A stretch of DNA of 44,615 nt. Source: Caldisericia bacterium. Lineage in GTDB: Bacteria; Caldisericota; Caldisericia; JAAYUI01. Location: positions 1 to 44,615 of the forward strand of contig JAGOOK010000012.1 of assembly GCA_017992555.1 (NCBI GenBank), written 5' to 3'. This document shows, one piece after another, positions 24,571 through 31,085 of this stretch; position 1 is the first letter of the stretch; each line of letters begins with the position of its first letter. The notes below the pieces were generated by a model. The model was given only the letters and a program-made list of their open reading frames with translations. It ran no database searches and was not told the DNA's origin. Both the position numbers and the translations under genes were made by a program.

Positions 24571-25310
24571 GGCAGTCTCCCTGTGAGTATCATGCGCTGG
24601 GTCTGGAGTCCGTATGGTTTTCCGTCCCAATCTCCAAGAAGTTTTATTTCCTGGAGACCGCTTGCCATGGCAAGCTGGATTATCTCTGTTGCAGTGTACA
24701 TTCTGACATGGCGTGTGTAGATTTTCTTTGTGCCGTTTTCAATGATTGTTCTGTTGCATTTTATCCTGCTTGTTTCCGGGTCAAACTTGTTTCTCTCAAG
24801 AATAATTGCCTCATCTTTTGTTCTCCACTTCTCATGGATAAAATTTTTCAGAATGTATTCCCTGTTTTCCAGGTCCATGAAAAATTTTCCGCCAGGCCTC
24901 AGCGACCTTACCATCCTGAAGAAAATGTCCCTGTTCGTATCGTCATCAAAATATCCGAATGAGACCCAAAGACAGCATGCAACATCAAACAGGCCCTCTT
25001 CTTGAAAATTCCTCATGTCCTGTTTGAAAAAGAACGCAGACACAAGCCCGCAATCCAGCGCCTGCCGTGAGGCACGATTTATGTAGTAGTCGTTGAAATC
25101 ATAGCCAACAGAGAGGTATCCCCTTTTTGCAAACTCGACCGTGTGCCTTCCGATTCCACAGCAGAAATCTGCAACTTCACAGGGGGGTGATATGCCAAGG
25201 ACATTTTCTATGAAGGCAACCTGCGAAGAAGTCCTTTCCTCATCGACAGGCTCAAGAAAATATTTCGCATATGTTTCATCAAAGTAGTTGTTTATCCAGT
25301 CCATTTTCAT
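24567..25310 (-). CDS. Class I SAM-dependent methyltransferase
   Basis: A 247-residue protein with the Rossmann-type SAM site VADFCCGIGRHTVEFAKRG (about residues 42-60, the DxxCGxGR form of motif I) and an acidic residue at the end of strand 2 (GYDFNDYYINRA). Motif IV-like DVACCLWVSFGYF and LRPGGKFFMDLENREY follow. The substrate is not evident; small-molecule or lipid substrates are common for this type. ATG 25310 starts the protein and a second ATG at 25304 is nearby. No Shine-Dalgarno is present, but a promoter ends five bases before the ATG. Its stop overlaps the next start. Confidence 0.82.
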   Translation of the reverse strand: MKMDWINNYFDETYAKYFLEPVDEERTSSQVAFIENVLGISPPCEVADFCCGIGRHTVEFAKRGYLSVGYDFNDYYINRASRQALDCGLVSAFFFKQDMRNFQEEGLFDVACCLWVSFGYFDDDTNRDIFFRMVRSLRPGGKFFMDLENREYILKNFIHEKWRTKDEAIILERNKFDPETSRIKCNRTIIENGTKKIYTRHVRMYTATEIIQLAMASGLQEIKLLGDWDGKPYGLQTQRMILTGRLP

Positions 25311-25315
25311 GTTCT

Positions 25316-25344
25316 AATGTAATTCCTTGCATTGCTAAATGCAA
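25316..25344 (-). promoter_or_regulatory. Promoter of the methyltransferase operon
   Basis: On the minus strand TTGCAT (25344-25339) and TACATT (25321-25316) are 17 bases apart, and five bases then lead to ATG 25310. Transcription would begin at about the start codon. The -35 box lies in one arm of the 18-bp palindrome at 25327-25344. Confidence 0.45.
25327..25344. repeat. 18-bp palindrome between the methyltransferase and dnaB
   Basis: TTGCATT (25327-25333), a 4-base centre and AATGCAA (25338-25344) form a perfect 7-bp inverted repeat in the divergent intergenic region. It covers the methyltransferase -35 box and ends 12 bases before the dnaB -35, so it could serve as an operator for one or both genes. 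No binding protein can be named. Confidence 0.5.
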
Positions 25345-25356
25345 CGAACTGGCCGG

Positions 25357-25383
25357 TTGAAAAGAGGAACTACAAGCTATAAT
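25357..25383 (+). promoter_or_regulatory. Promoter of dnaB
   Basis: TATAAT at 25378-25383 is a perfect -10. TTGAAA at 25357-25362 is a fair -35 with a short 15-base spacer. Ten bases separate the -10 from ATG 25394, leaving a leader of about four bases at most and no Shine-Dalgarno. Confidence 0.55.
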
Positions 25384-25393
25384 ATCTTCTATT

Positions 25394-26734
25394 ATGCTTT
25401 CAATTGAACCCAGACTCCCACCATTCGCGCTTGACATGGAACAGGCGATACTCTCGGGCATCATGATGGACGCTTCGGCGATCCCCCAGGTGACCGACTG
25501 GATAACTTCGCCTGAAGATTTCTATGAGCCACGCCACAAAATCCTGTACGGGGCAATCCTTGAGCAGTATGAAGGCGGCAAGCCCATTGATTATCTCGCA
25601 ATAGCAGAGAAGCTCAAGCAGGACAAAAAGCTTGAAAAAGCTGGTGGTATCGAATATTTATCTGAACTCACAACGGCCCTGCCGACTGCCGCCGACCTTG
25701 GATATTACTCCCAGATAGTCAGGGAAAAATCGCTTCTAAGGAAGGTCATCGAGGTTGGTGGAATACTCACGTCAAATGCCTATCAGGATGGTGTAAAGGC
25801 AGACGAGCTCATCGACAGTGCCGAGAAGCTCCTCTTTGAGGCGGCCGCCCACAAAAGCACTTTCTCGCATATCAGGGACTTGCTGGGTCCAGTATTGAAG
25901 AGGCTTGAGGCACTCTCAAAGACAAAAGCTGGCATAACAGGGCTACCTTCAGGATTTTATGACCTGGACAAGCTCACTGCAGGGTTTCAGACATCTGATC
26001 TTATCATCCTTGCTGCGAGACCGTCTGTCGGAAAATCCAGTCTGGGTCTGAATATGGCATGTAACGCTGCTTTGCGCTCTGGAAAGCCTGTGGCCATCTT
26101 CTCGCTTGAAATGTCAAAAGAACAGCTTGTGGAGCGCATGATTGCCAGCGAAGCCAGGGTGAATGCTTCCGACATGAGAAGGGGTATGCTCGGTGATGAT
26201 GCCTGGCCACGCATTGGCCATGTGATGAGCGAGCTTTATAATGCCCCAATCTATATTGACGATTCGTTTGATCTTTCGGTCCTTGAGCTGAGGGCAAAGG
26301 CCAGAAAACTGGCAAAAGAAGCCAATATAGGCATGATAATTGTGGACTACCTCCAACTACTCAGGACGCCACAGAAAACTGAAAACAGGGTGCAGGAAAT
26401 CTCTCAGATGACGCGTTCGCTCAAGGCGCTGGCAAGGGAGCTCAACATACCGGTCGTTGTCCAGTCCCAGCTGTCAAGGTCGGTGGAGCAGAGGCAGGAC
26501 CGTCGTCCCGTCCTTTCAGATCTCAGGGAATCTGGCTCAATCGAACAGGATGCCGATGTTGTAATGTTCCTCTCGCACCCTGAAGCGCAGAAGGAGCGCG
26601 ACCTCAACATTATCGACCTTGTGCTTGCCAAGCAGAGAAATGGCCCGGTTGGCACCATCAAACTGAAGTTTCTTCGCCAGTTCACGAGGTTTGAGAGCCT
26701 TGCCGCGCCCGATGGCAACGATTTCGAAATCTGA
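25394..26734 (+). CDS. dnaB: Replicative DNA helicase DnaB
   Basis: A 446-residue hexameric replicative helicase. The N-terminal primase-interacting domain begins PRLPPFALDMEQAILSGIMM. The RecA-like motor domain has Walker A RPSVGKSSLGLNMA (about residues 209-222), FSLEMSKEQLVERMIASEA, Walker B MIIVDYLQLL, LARELNIPVVVQSQLSRSVE and DLRESGSIEQDADVVMFL. All catalytic motifs are intact and no intein is present. The start lies just after a perfect TATAAT, with no Shine-Dalgarno. It is apparently monocistronic: an ECF-type promoter begins directly after its stop. Confidence 0.97.
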   Translation: MLSIEPRLPPFALDMEQAILSGIMMDASAIPQVTDWITSPEDFYEPRHKILYGAILEQYEGGKPIDYLAIAEKLKQDKKLEKAGGIEYLSELTTALPTAADLGYYSQIVREKSLLRKVIEVGGILTSNAYQDGVKADELIDSAEKLLFEAAAHKSTFSHIRDLLGPVLKRLEALSKTKAGITGLPSGFYDLDKLTAGFQTSDLIILAARPSVGKSSLGLNMACNAALRSGKPVAIFSLEMSKEQLVERMIASEARVNASDMRRGMLGDDAWPRIGHVMSELYNAPIYIDDSFDLSVLELRAKARKLAKEANIGMIIVDYLQLLRTPQKTENRVQEISQMTRSLKALARELNIPVVVQSQLSRSVEQRQDRRPVLSDLRESGSIEQDADVVMFLSHPEAQKERDLNIIDLVLAKQRNGPVGTIKLKFLRQFTRFESLAAPDGNDFEI

Positions 26735-26735
26735 T

Positions 26736-26760
26736 GAACCGCACACCCCACTTTTCCGTT
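26736..26760 (+). promoter_or_regulatory. Candidate ECF-type promoter of the sigma-factor operon
   Basis: GAACC (26736-26740) and CGTT (26757-26760) are separated by 16 bases. ECF sigma factors typically read a GAAC-type -35 and a CGT-type -10 at this spacing, as with B. subtilis SigW. The site starts two bases after the dnaB stop and ends about 20 bases before the sigma-factor start, so it may be an autoregulatory promoter. The match is short, so this is a suggestion only. Confidence 0.4.
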
Positions 26761-26784
26761 TGAGTTGTTGAAGGCACTGTGGGG

Positions 26785-27291
26785 ATGGAAGATGAATACA
26801 AAAAACTCGTTTATCTGGCAAAAAATGGCGATCAGGAAGCTTTTATCAGGCTTGCCGACTCCTGCAAGGAGAGGGTCGCAAAGATTGCCTTTTATGTCCT
26901 TGGAAATAGGGATGAGGCCGAGGATGTCGCGCAGGAGGCTTTTCTCAAGGCCTTTGTCGGAATCCGGAGCCTCAAGGATGGGGTGCCTTTTGACCTCTGG
27001 GTTTCCAAGATTTCCAGAAACCTTTCTATTGACAGGCTCAGAAAGAGAAGGCCGCAGGCTGACCCTGTTGAGGAGTGGAGCAAAGAAAGCGAGCCAGAGA
27101 CCATCTTGGACATGAGAAAGGCGATCATGGAGCTTCCGGCATTGTTCAGACTCCCGTTGACGATGCTTTACTTTGACGACATGTCAACCGACGCAATTGC
27201 AAGAATTCTTGGTATCCCGCAGGGAACAGTGAAATCCAGGATACACAAAGCCAAAGAGATGATAAAAAGGAGATTAGGTGCACAATTTTGA
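26785..27291 (+). CDS. ECF-family RNA polymerase sigma factor
   Basis: A 168-residue group 4 sigma factor. Region 2 runs from GDQEAFIRLADSCKERVAK to GNRDEAEDVAQEAFLKAF and FDLWVSKISRNLSIDRLRKR. Region 4 has LPLTMLYFDDMSTDAIARIL and GTVKSRIHKAKEMIKRRL, the -35-binding HTH. Regions 1 and 3 are missing, as in all ECF factors. ATG 26785 lies ten bases after GAAGG; GTG 26779, four bases after it, is an equally defensible start adding two residues. It leads an operon with three membrane-associated proteins, the usual setting for sigma/anti-sigma control, although none of them is a recognisable zinc-binding anti-sigma factor. Confidence 0.92.
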   Translation: MEDEYKKLVYLAKNGDQEAFIRLADSCKERVAKIAFYVLGNRDEAEDVAQEAFLKAFVGIRSLKDGVPFDLWVSKISRNLSIDRLRKRRPQADPVEEWSKESEPETILDMRKAIMELPALFRLPLTMLYFDDMSTDAIARILGIPQGTVKSRIHKAKEMIKRRLGAQF

Positions 27292-27529
27292 GAATGAGGT
27301 AAGCAGGGCCAGGCCGGGAATTGATATCCCAGGCCCGTTTTTTATGCCAAAATTGAGGGTAGCGCTGGGAAGGATTGCCGATGAAACAGCCACAAATCCT
27401 CTGGGGGCATGCGCTGGGTGGGCAATGGCAACCATTCTTGTTGCATTCGCTTTTCTTGCGGCAATAGGTCGTCTTGATCTTGTTCCCGATTTTGTCAGGA
27501 CGATTGGAAATGTGGTGGGGATATCGTGA
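27278..27529 (+). CDS. Small single-pass membrane protein, possible anti-sigma factor
   Basis: An 83-residue protein I do not recognise. The GTG start lies 14 bases inside the end of the sigma-factor gene, so the two are translationally coupled. A soluble N-terminal part of about 45 residues (NFENEVSRARPGIDIPGPFF, then a basic amphipathic LRVALGRIADE) precedes one hydrophobic segment (WAMATILVAFAFLAAIG, about residues 48-64) and a short tail. Size, topology and coupling to an ECF sigma gene resemble a minimal anti-sigma factor, but no HxxxCxxC zinc motif or other anti-sigma signature is present. The function is inferred from position. Confidence 0.6.
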   Translation: MHNFENEVSRARPGIDIPGPFFMPKLRVALGRIADETATNPLGACAGWAMATILVAFAFLAAIGRLDLVPDFVRTIGNVVGIS

Positions 27530-28113
27530 GGAGGTTTATTGGCCAGGCAAGGACAGCTTTCATTGATTTGACCTCTGCAATATCAAGTCCTCCTTCGATT
27601 GGCGAGTCGATAATAATAACAATTTTGCTCCAGATATTTTGCCTTGTTCTGCTTGTGCAGAATGCACTTGGTCCCGATGTAACATCTGTTTCGCCGTTTC
27701 CCAGCCCTCCATCCTTTTCTTCTCCTGTCAGGGTCGCTTTTTCTTTTTTGGTGCAGATTTTATCAATATTGTTGCCAGTACTGGTTTTTCTTGGAAAAAA
27801 AGGATTGTTGCTGTTTGCAGAAAATTTGGCGCTGATAAATTTTATTGGCTTTTGTGCTTGTGTTATTGGCCTCATTTACCAGTCGGTTTTCTGGCCAATG
27901 TACAAATTGTTGCCTTTGACAGGCATTCTTGCCAAGGCGATTTATGAATCGGTTTTCCTTATCTATCCTGTCCTGGTTTTGTTCATTTTCAGGTATGTCC
28001 TGTTGTGGATGCTTGCAAAAAAAACCGGAGCCAGTACCTCCCAAATATTTCTTCTTGCCGGATCATACCTGCTGATTGCGGCCGTGATGTCGTTTGTTGG
28101 AGGCCTGATATGA
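27526..28113 (+). CDS. Polytopic membrane protein in the ECF operon (Yip1-like topology)
   Basis: A 195-residue protein beginning at a GTG that overlaps the previous stop. Four to five hydrophobic segments are visible: SIIITILLQIFCLVLLV, VAFSFLVQILSILLPVLVFL, NLALINFIGFCACVIGLIY, VFLIYPVLVLFIFRYVLLW and IFLLAGSYLLIAAVMSFVGG. A proline/serine-rich extracytoplasmic loop (VSPFPSPPSFSSP) follows the first. The layout resembles the loose Yip1/YIF family of bacterial membrane proteins, but no decisive motif is present. It lies between the small single-pass protein and the extracytoplasmic protein and could form a signal-sensing membrane unit with them. Confidence 0.62.
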   Translation: MRRFIGQARTAFIDLTSAISSPPSIGESIIITILLQIFCLVLLVQNALGPDVTSVSPFPSPPSFSSPVRVAFSFLVQILSILLPVLVFLGKKGLLLFAENLALINFIGFCACVIGLIYQSVFWPMYKLLPLTGILAKAIYESVFLIYPVLVLFIFRYVLLWMLAKKTGASTSQIFLLAGSYLLIAAVMSFVGGLI

Positions 28114-29627
28114 GAAAAAACTGGTGGGTCCTGCTCATTGGGCTTGTGGTTTTTACTGCTGTTTATGCAATCTATTTCCCCCAGAGCCAGAAACCGCTCA
28201 GGCTTTCAGTGGATGCCATCTGGAAAGCCAAATGGCCAGCAGAAGTCGTTCTTGCTTCGGCAAAACCTTTCATTGCAACCGAAAAGGCCGTTTATAAAGT
28301 TGACAGTGACGCTCTTGAAAGGATTGATTACCCTGTGCAGCCCGAACTCCCTCAAGGGTTGTCCTGGGGAAAACCGAATATCCTGTCCATGAGTGTTTAT
28401 AATGGCGAACCTGTTTTACAGCTCAAAACAGGATTCATAAAGCATTCAAAAGGCAAATGGGTGCCTTTTGAGCAGACAGAAGATGTGGGAATAAGTGATG
28501 GCTGGGAAATTGTAGACGGGACAGTAAAAATTGGCGGAGAATCAGGGATTGTTATAGGAAAGCCAGGCAGTGGCCATATTGAAAAAATTGAAAAGGAGAA
28601 AATATTTTTTCAGATCCAGGGCAAAAAGTTCGAGGTTGCAGATGACAGAAACAGCCAGAACAAGGTTTTCTCCCCACCCCTGAGTGGTGATGGTGAACTG
28701 AGGGGCGTTGTGGTTGGGAAAAATACTTTTATGCCCACAAAAGACGGCAGGATCTCCATAACAACCGATGGCAAGGAAACGGGCGTCATTGATCGCGCAA
28801 ATCTCGGGCTTGATATCGTATCGGCAAAGATTGCCTCTGACGGGAAAACAATTTATGTCATGACAAGGGCCATTTATGGGTCTAGCCCCTCTTTCTGGGT
28901 GCAGGCCTATGATGCAAAAGAGTTCAAATGGAAAGGCGAGCTGGTGGCGTCATCTGGATCAAAGCCAGTGTCCATAGGCTTCTGCTCCGGAATGATTGTC
29001 GTTCTTTTTGATGATGGCCTGCTTTCATTCTACAACAAAGAGGGTTTTTCGCTTTTCAGTGAAAAGGTTTGCGATTTCCCACTGGACATGGTTTCAGTTG
29101 GTGAAACCATATATATTCTCTCGCCAGATTCGCTGTTATCAATTGCCGTCACGCAAAAGAGCGCACAAAATCGGATATGGCCAAGAATGGTTGATTTGGG
29201 GGATGTTGCTGGAGAGGCATGCTTCAGAGTCGGCGTTGAAGTCAAAGATGCTCCAAATCTTGTCATAAAGGGCGATTTTGTAAAACTGGATTCAATCGAG
29301 AAAAAAGAAGGGTATTACGCAATCAATCTGGTTGCCAAGACAAAAGGTTTTATCTCATTTGAAGAATATGAGGCTGACATAATAATTGAATCTGGCATTC
29401 TCAGGGAAATTGTGCCAGTAAGAATGGTTGCATCACCCAGAACCACAAAACTTGAGGTGTTCGAGAATGTGGCAATCGATGTTATTGCTGGAAAATCTTA
29501 CAAGGCAGAGATTGAGGGCGAAACCCTGAAGCTCGACATGGAACTGCCAGAATCAGGCGAAATTATTTATGATCCTCTGACATCCAGTGCTTTTGTCCTT
29601 GATGTCAGGAGGGGTTTGAAGCTTTAA
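28110..29627 (+). CDS. Membrane-anchored extracytoplasmic protein of the ECF operon
   Basis: A 505-residue protein. ATG 28110 overlaps the upstream stop as ATGA. An uncleaved signal-anchor (NWWVLLIGLVVFTAVYAIYF, about residues 4-23) is followed by about 480 extracytoplasmic residues dominated by short beta strands. Recurrent phrases such as GKTIYVMTRAI, VQAYDAKEF, IVVLFDDGLLSFYN and ETIYILSPDSLLSIAV suggest a beta-propeller. A C-terminal beta domain starts near residue 370. No enzyme motif is seen. As the last gene of the sigma operon it is a plausible sensor or an effector of the envelope response. Its stop overlaps that of the convergent gene. Confidence 0.65.
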   Translation: MRKNWWVLLIGLVVFTAVYAIYFPQSQKPLRLSVDAIWKAKWPAEVVLASAKPFIATEKAVYKVDSDALERIDYPVQPELPQGLSWGKPNILSMSVYNGEPVLQLKTGFIKHSKGKWVPFEQTEDVGISDGWEIVDGTVKIGGESGIVIGKPGSGHIEKIEKEKIFFQIQGKKFEVADDRNSQNKVFSPPLSGDGELRGVVVGKNTFMPTKDGRISITTDGKETGVIDRANLGLDIVSAKIASDGKTIYVMTRAIYGSSPSFWVQAYDAKEFKWKGELVASSGSKPVSIGFCSGMIVVLFDDGLLSFYNKEGFSLFSEKVCDFPLDMVSVGETIYILSPDSLLSIAVTQKSAQNRIWPRMVDLGDVAGEACFRVGVEVKDAPNLVIKGDFVKLDSIEKKEGYYAINLVAKTKGFISFEEYEADIIIESGILREIVPVRMVASPRTTKLEVFENVAIDVIAGKSYKAEIEGETLKLDMELPESGEIIYDPLTSSAFVLDVRRGLKL

Positions 29628-30535
29628 ATTTCAAAGGTCATTTTTGGCCCAAGCACTGAGAGGACAGGCTTTTCGCACTTTATCAAAAAATTGAGCCATA
29701 TTTTTTCGCCAAGCGGAATGCCTATTTTTGGTGGAAGAGGGCCCCTCATTGGTATCTTTTTTCTGGACAACGTGCACTCCCATGGCAAACCCTCTATCTG
29801 TCCACACCTCATCACCCCGATGTCATCAACCTGGACCATCATGGAGTTGCCCTCCCTGTCTGCCCCGCAATATTCGCTGTAGACTGGCAATTTCAGCAAA
29901 TTGCACCACTTTTTGTTTTTGTCCAGCAACATCGCCTCGTAGACATCAATGAAGTAGTCGAACCTGTAAAAAGAGGGCAGGCCTTCAGATTCTGTTACTT
30001 TTGAGACGACAGTGCCATCCTCATAAAACCAGCACGTTTGCAAGACAGAAAACGAGTGGTGTGGAACAAAGAGCCCGCCAACGGCAAAGCCTTTTGAAAA
30101 TGGCATGACAAATGGGCCAAGCTTGCACCGTGACCTTGCCAGCATGTAATTTTGGGAGAGCATTCTGTGGTAGCCAAACATTGCCCCGGAGGAGTCAAGG
30201 TAAGCCTGTGTAACTTCAAGGCCTTCCTTCTGGCTCACCCTGACCCTCACCTTCCATCGTCCCAGCCTTTCCTGGTGGACTGTTGCCCACCTGCCTCCGT
30301 CATCATGCACCATGTTCCCTTTTTTGCCGCATTCCCTGTCATTACCCGAAGTGATGCTGTCAAAAAACCCTTCTGCACCACTTATTTTTTCCCCATGCAC
30401 CGGGTCTTTTGAGAGGCCCCTCCGCAAAACTGAAAGACAGTGTGAAGCTACCCTGCCATTCAGGACGTATTCAAACTCAAAGAGGTTTGAAAGTTTTTCC
30501 ATGTGGCAAATGATATGCATGGCATGTGACATCAT
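29624..30535 (-). CDS. Protein of unknown function
   Basis: About 303 residues from ATG 30535; TTG 30547 and ATG 30502 (MEKLSNLFEFEYVLNG) are alternative starts, none with a clear Shine-Dalgarno. I recognise no family. The sequence has no signal peptide or membrane segment, alternates beta-like strands with glycine and proline turns, contains several scattered cysteines without a CxxC motif, and ends LNFLIKCEKPVLSVLGPKMTFEI. A possible promoter (TTCGCA-N17-TATAAA on the minus strand, 30594-30566) lies upstream, so it need not belong to the hydrogenase operon whose last stop is about 90 bases away. The frame is long, and its convergent stop overlaps the neighbour's by a few bases, which supports a real gene. 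Confidence 0.55.
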   Translation of the reverse strand: MMSHAMHIICHMEKLSNLFEFEYVLNGRVASHCLSVLRRGLSKDPVHGEKISGAEGFFDSITSGNDRECGKKGNMVHDDGGRWATVHQERLGRWKVRVRVSQKEGLEVTQAYLDSSGAMFGYHRMLSQNYMLARSRCKLGPFVMPFSKGFAVGGLFVPHHSFSVLQTCWFYEDGTVVSKVTESEGLPSFYRFDYFIDVYEAMLLDKNKKWCNLLKLPVYSEYCGADREGNSMMVQVDDIGVMRCGQIEGLPWECTLSRKKIPMRGPLPPKIGIPLGEKIWLNFLIKCEKPVLSVLGPKMTFEI

Positions 30536-30626
30536 TTTGTCACACAAAAAGGATTTTTTGTCGGTTTTATAATCTTGCGGGTTTAATTTGCGAAATTATT
30601 TTTTTGTGGGATTTTAGCTGACAAAA

Positions 30627-31085
30627 TCAAGCCAGAAGATTTTCTCTTGCGGCTATTTCTGAAATGATTTTTTGAAGGGACGCTTCAATCTCTGGCGTCA
30701 TTGTGGCCGAAAATGTCAGTACTTCACTGACCTCTACCGCGTAGATTGTGAATCTGTCCGGTATCTTCAGCCCGTGATTTTTGCCAATTTCAAGCGCTGT
30801 TACAAAATTAACGTCGTGCAGGTTGCTTGCGTGCCGTGTTTCCGAAAAATCCTGGAGTGAAAAAACCATCAGCGTGCCTGATGGCACCTGGCCTGTCATG
30901 ATTGAATCGATGAGCACGGCCTCGTCAAAGCCCTGCACCATATCAAGAAGGGCAAGGCCACCGGAGTTTGCCTCCATGAAAGTGGCCCTGCCCTCATTTT
31001 TTGACCTTAAAGCCTCAAGGACCCTCAACCCTACTGCATCATCCGAGAGGATCGGGTTGCCGAGTCCTATGACAATTTTTGACAA
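30627..31085 (-). CDS. [NiFe]-hydrogenase maturation endopeptidase
   Basis: A 152-residue protease of the HyaD/HycI/FrcD family (M52), which removes the C-terminal tail of the hydrogenase large subunit after nickel insertion. Diagnostic features are GLGNPILSDDAVGLRVLE (residues 7-24, with the nickel-sensing acidic residue), the second acidic site VLIDSI, and the conserved His in SNLHDVNF. It starts directly after the stop of the large-subunit gene, whose product retains the tail to be cleaved, so it is its dedicated protease. It is the last gene of the hdr/mvh operon. Confidence 0.92.
   Translation of the reverse strand: MSKIVIGLGNPILSDDAVGLRVLEALRSKNEGRATFMEANSGGLALLDMVQGFDEAVLIDSIMTGQVPSGTLMVFSLQDFSETRHASNLHDVNFVTALEIGKNHGLKIPDRFTIYAVEVSEVLTFSATMTPEIEASLQKIISEIAARENLLA

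Noticed and set aside
30608-30629. GATTTT/AAAATC inverted repeat after the hydrogenase protease gene as terminator
   Set aside because: The stem is only six A/T-rich pairs and no T-run follows on the minus strand.
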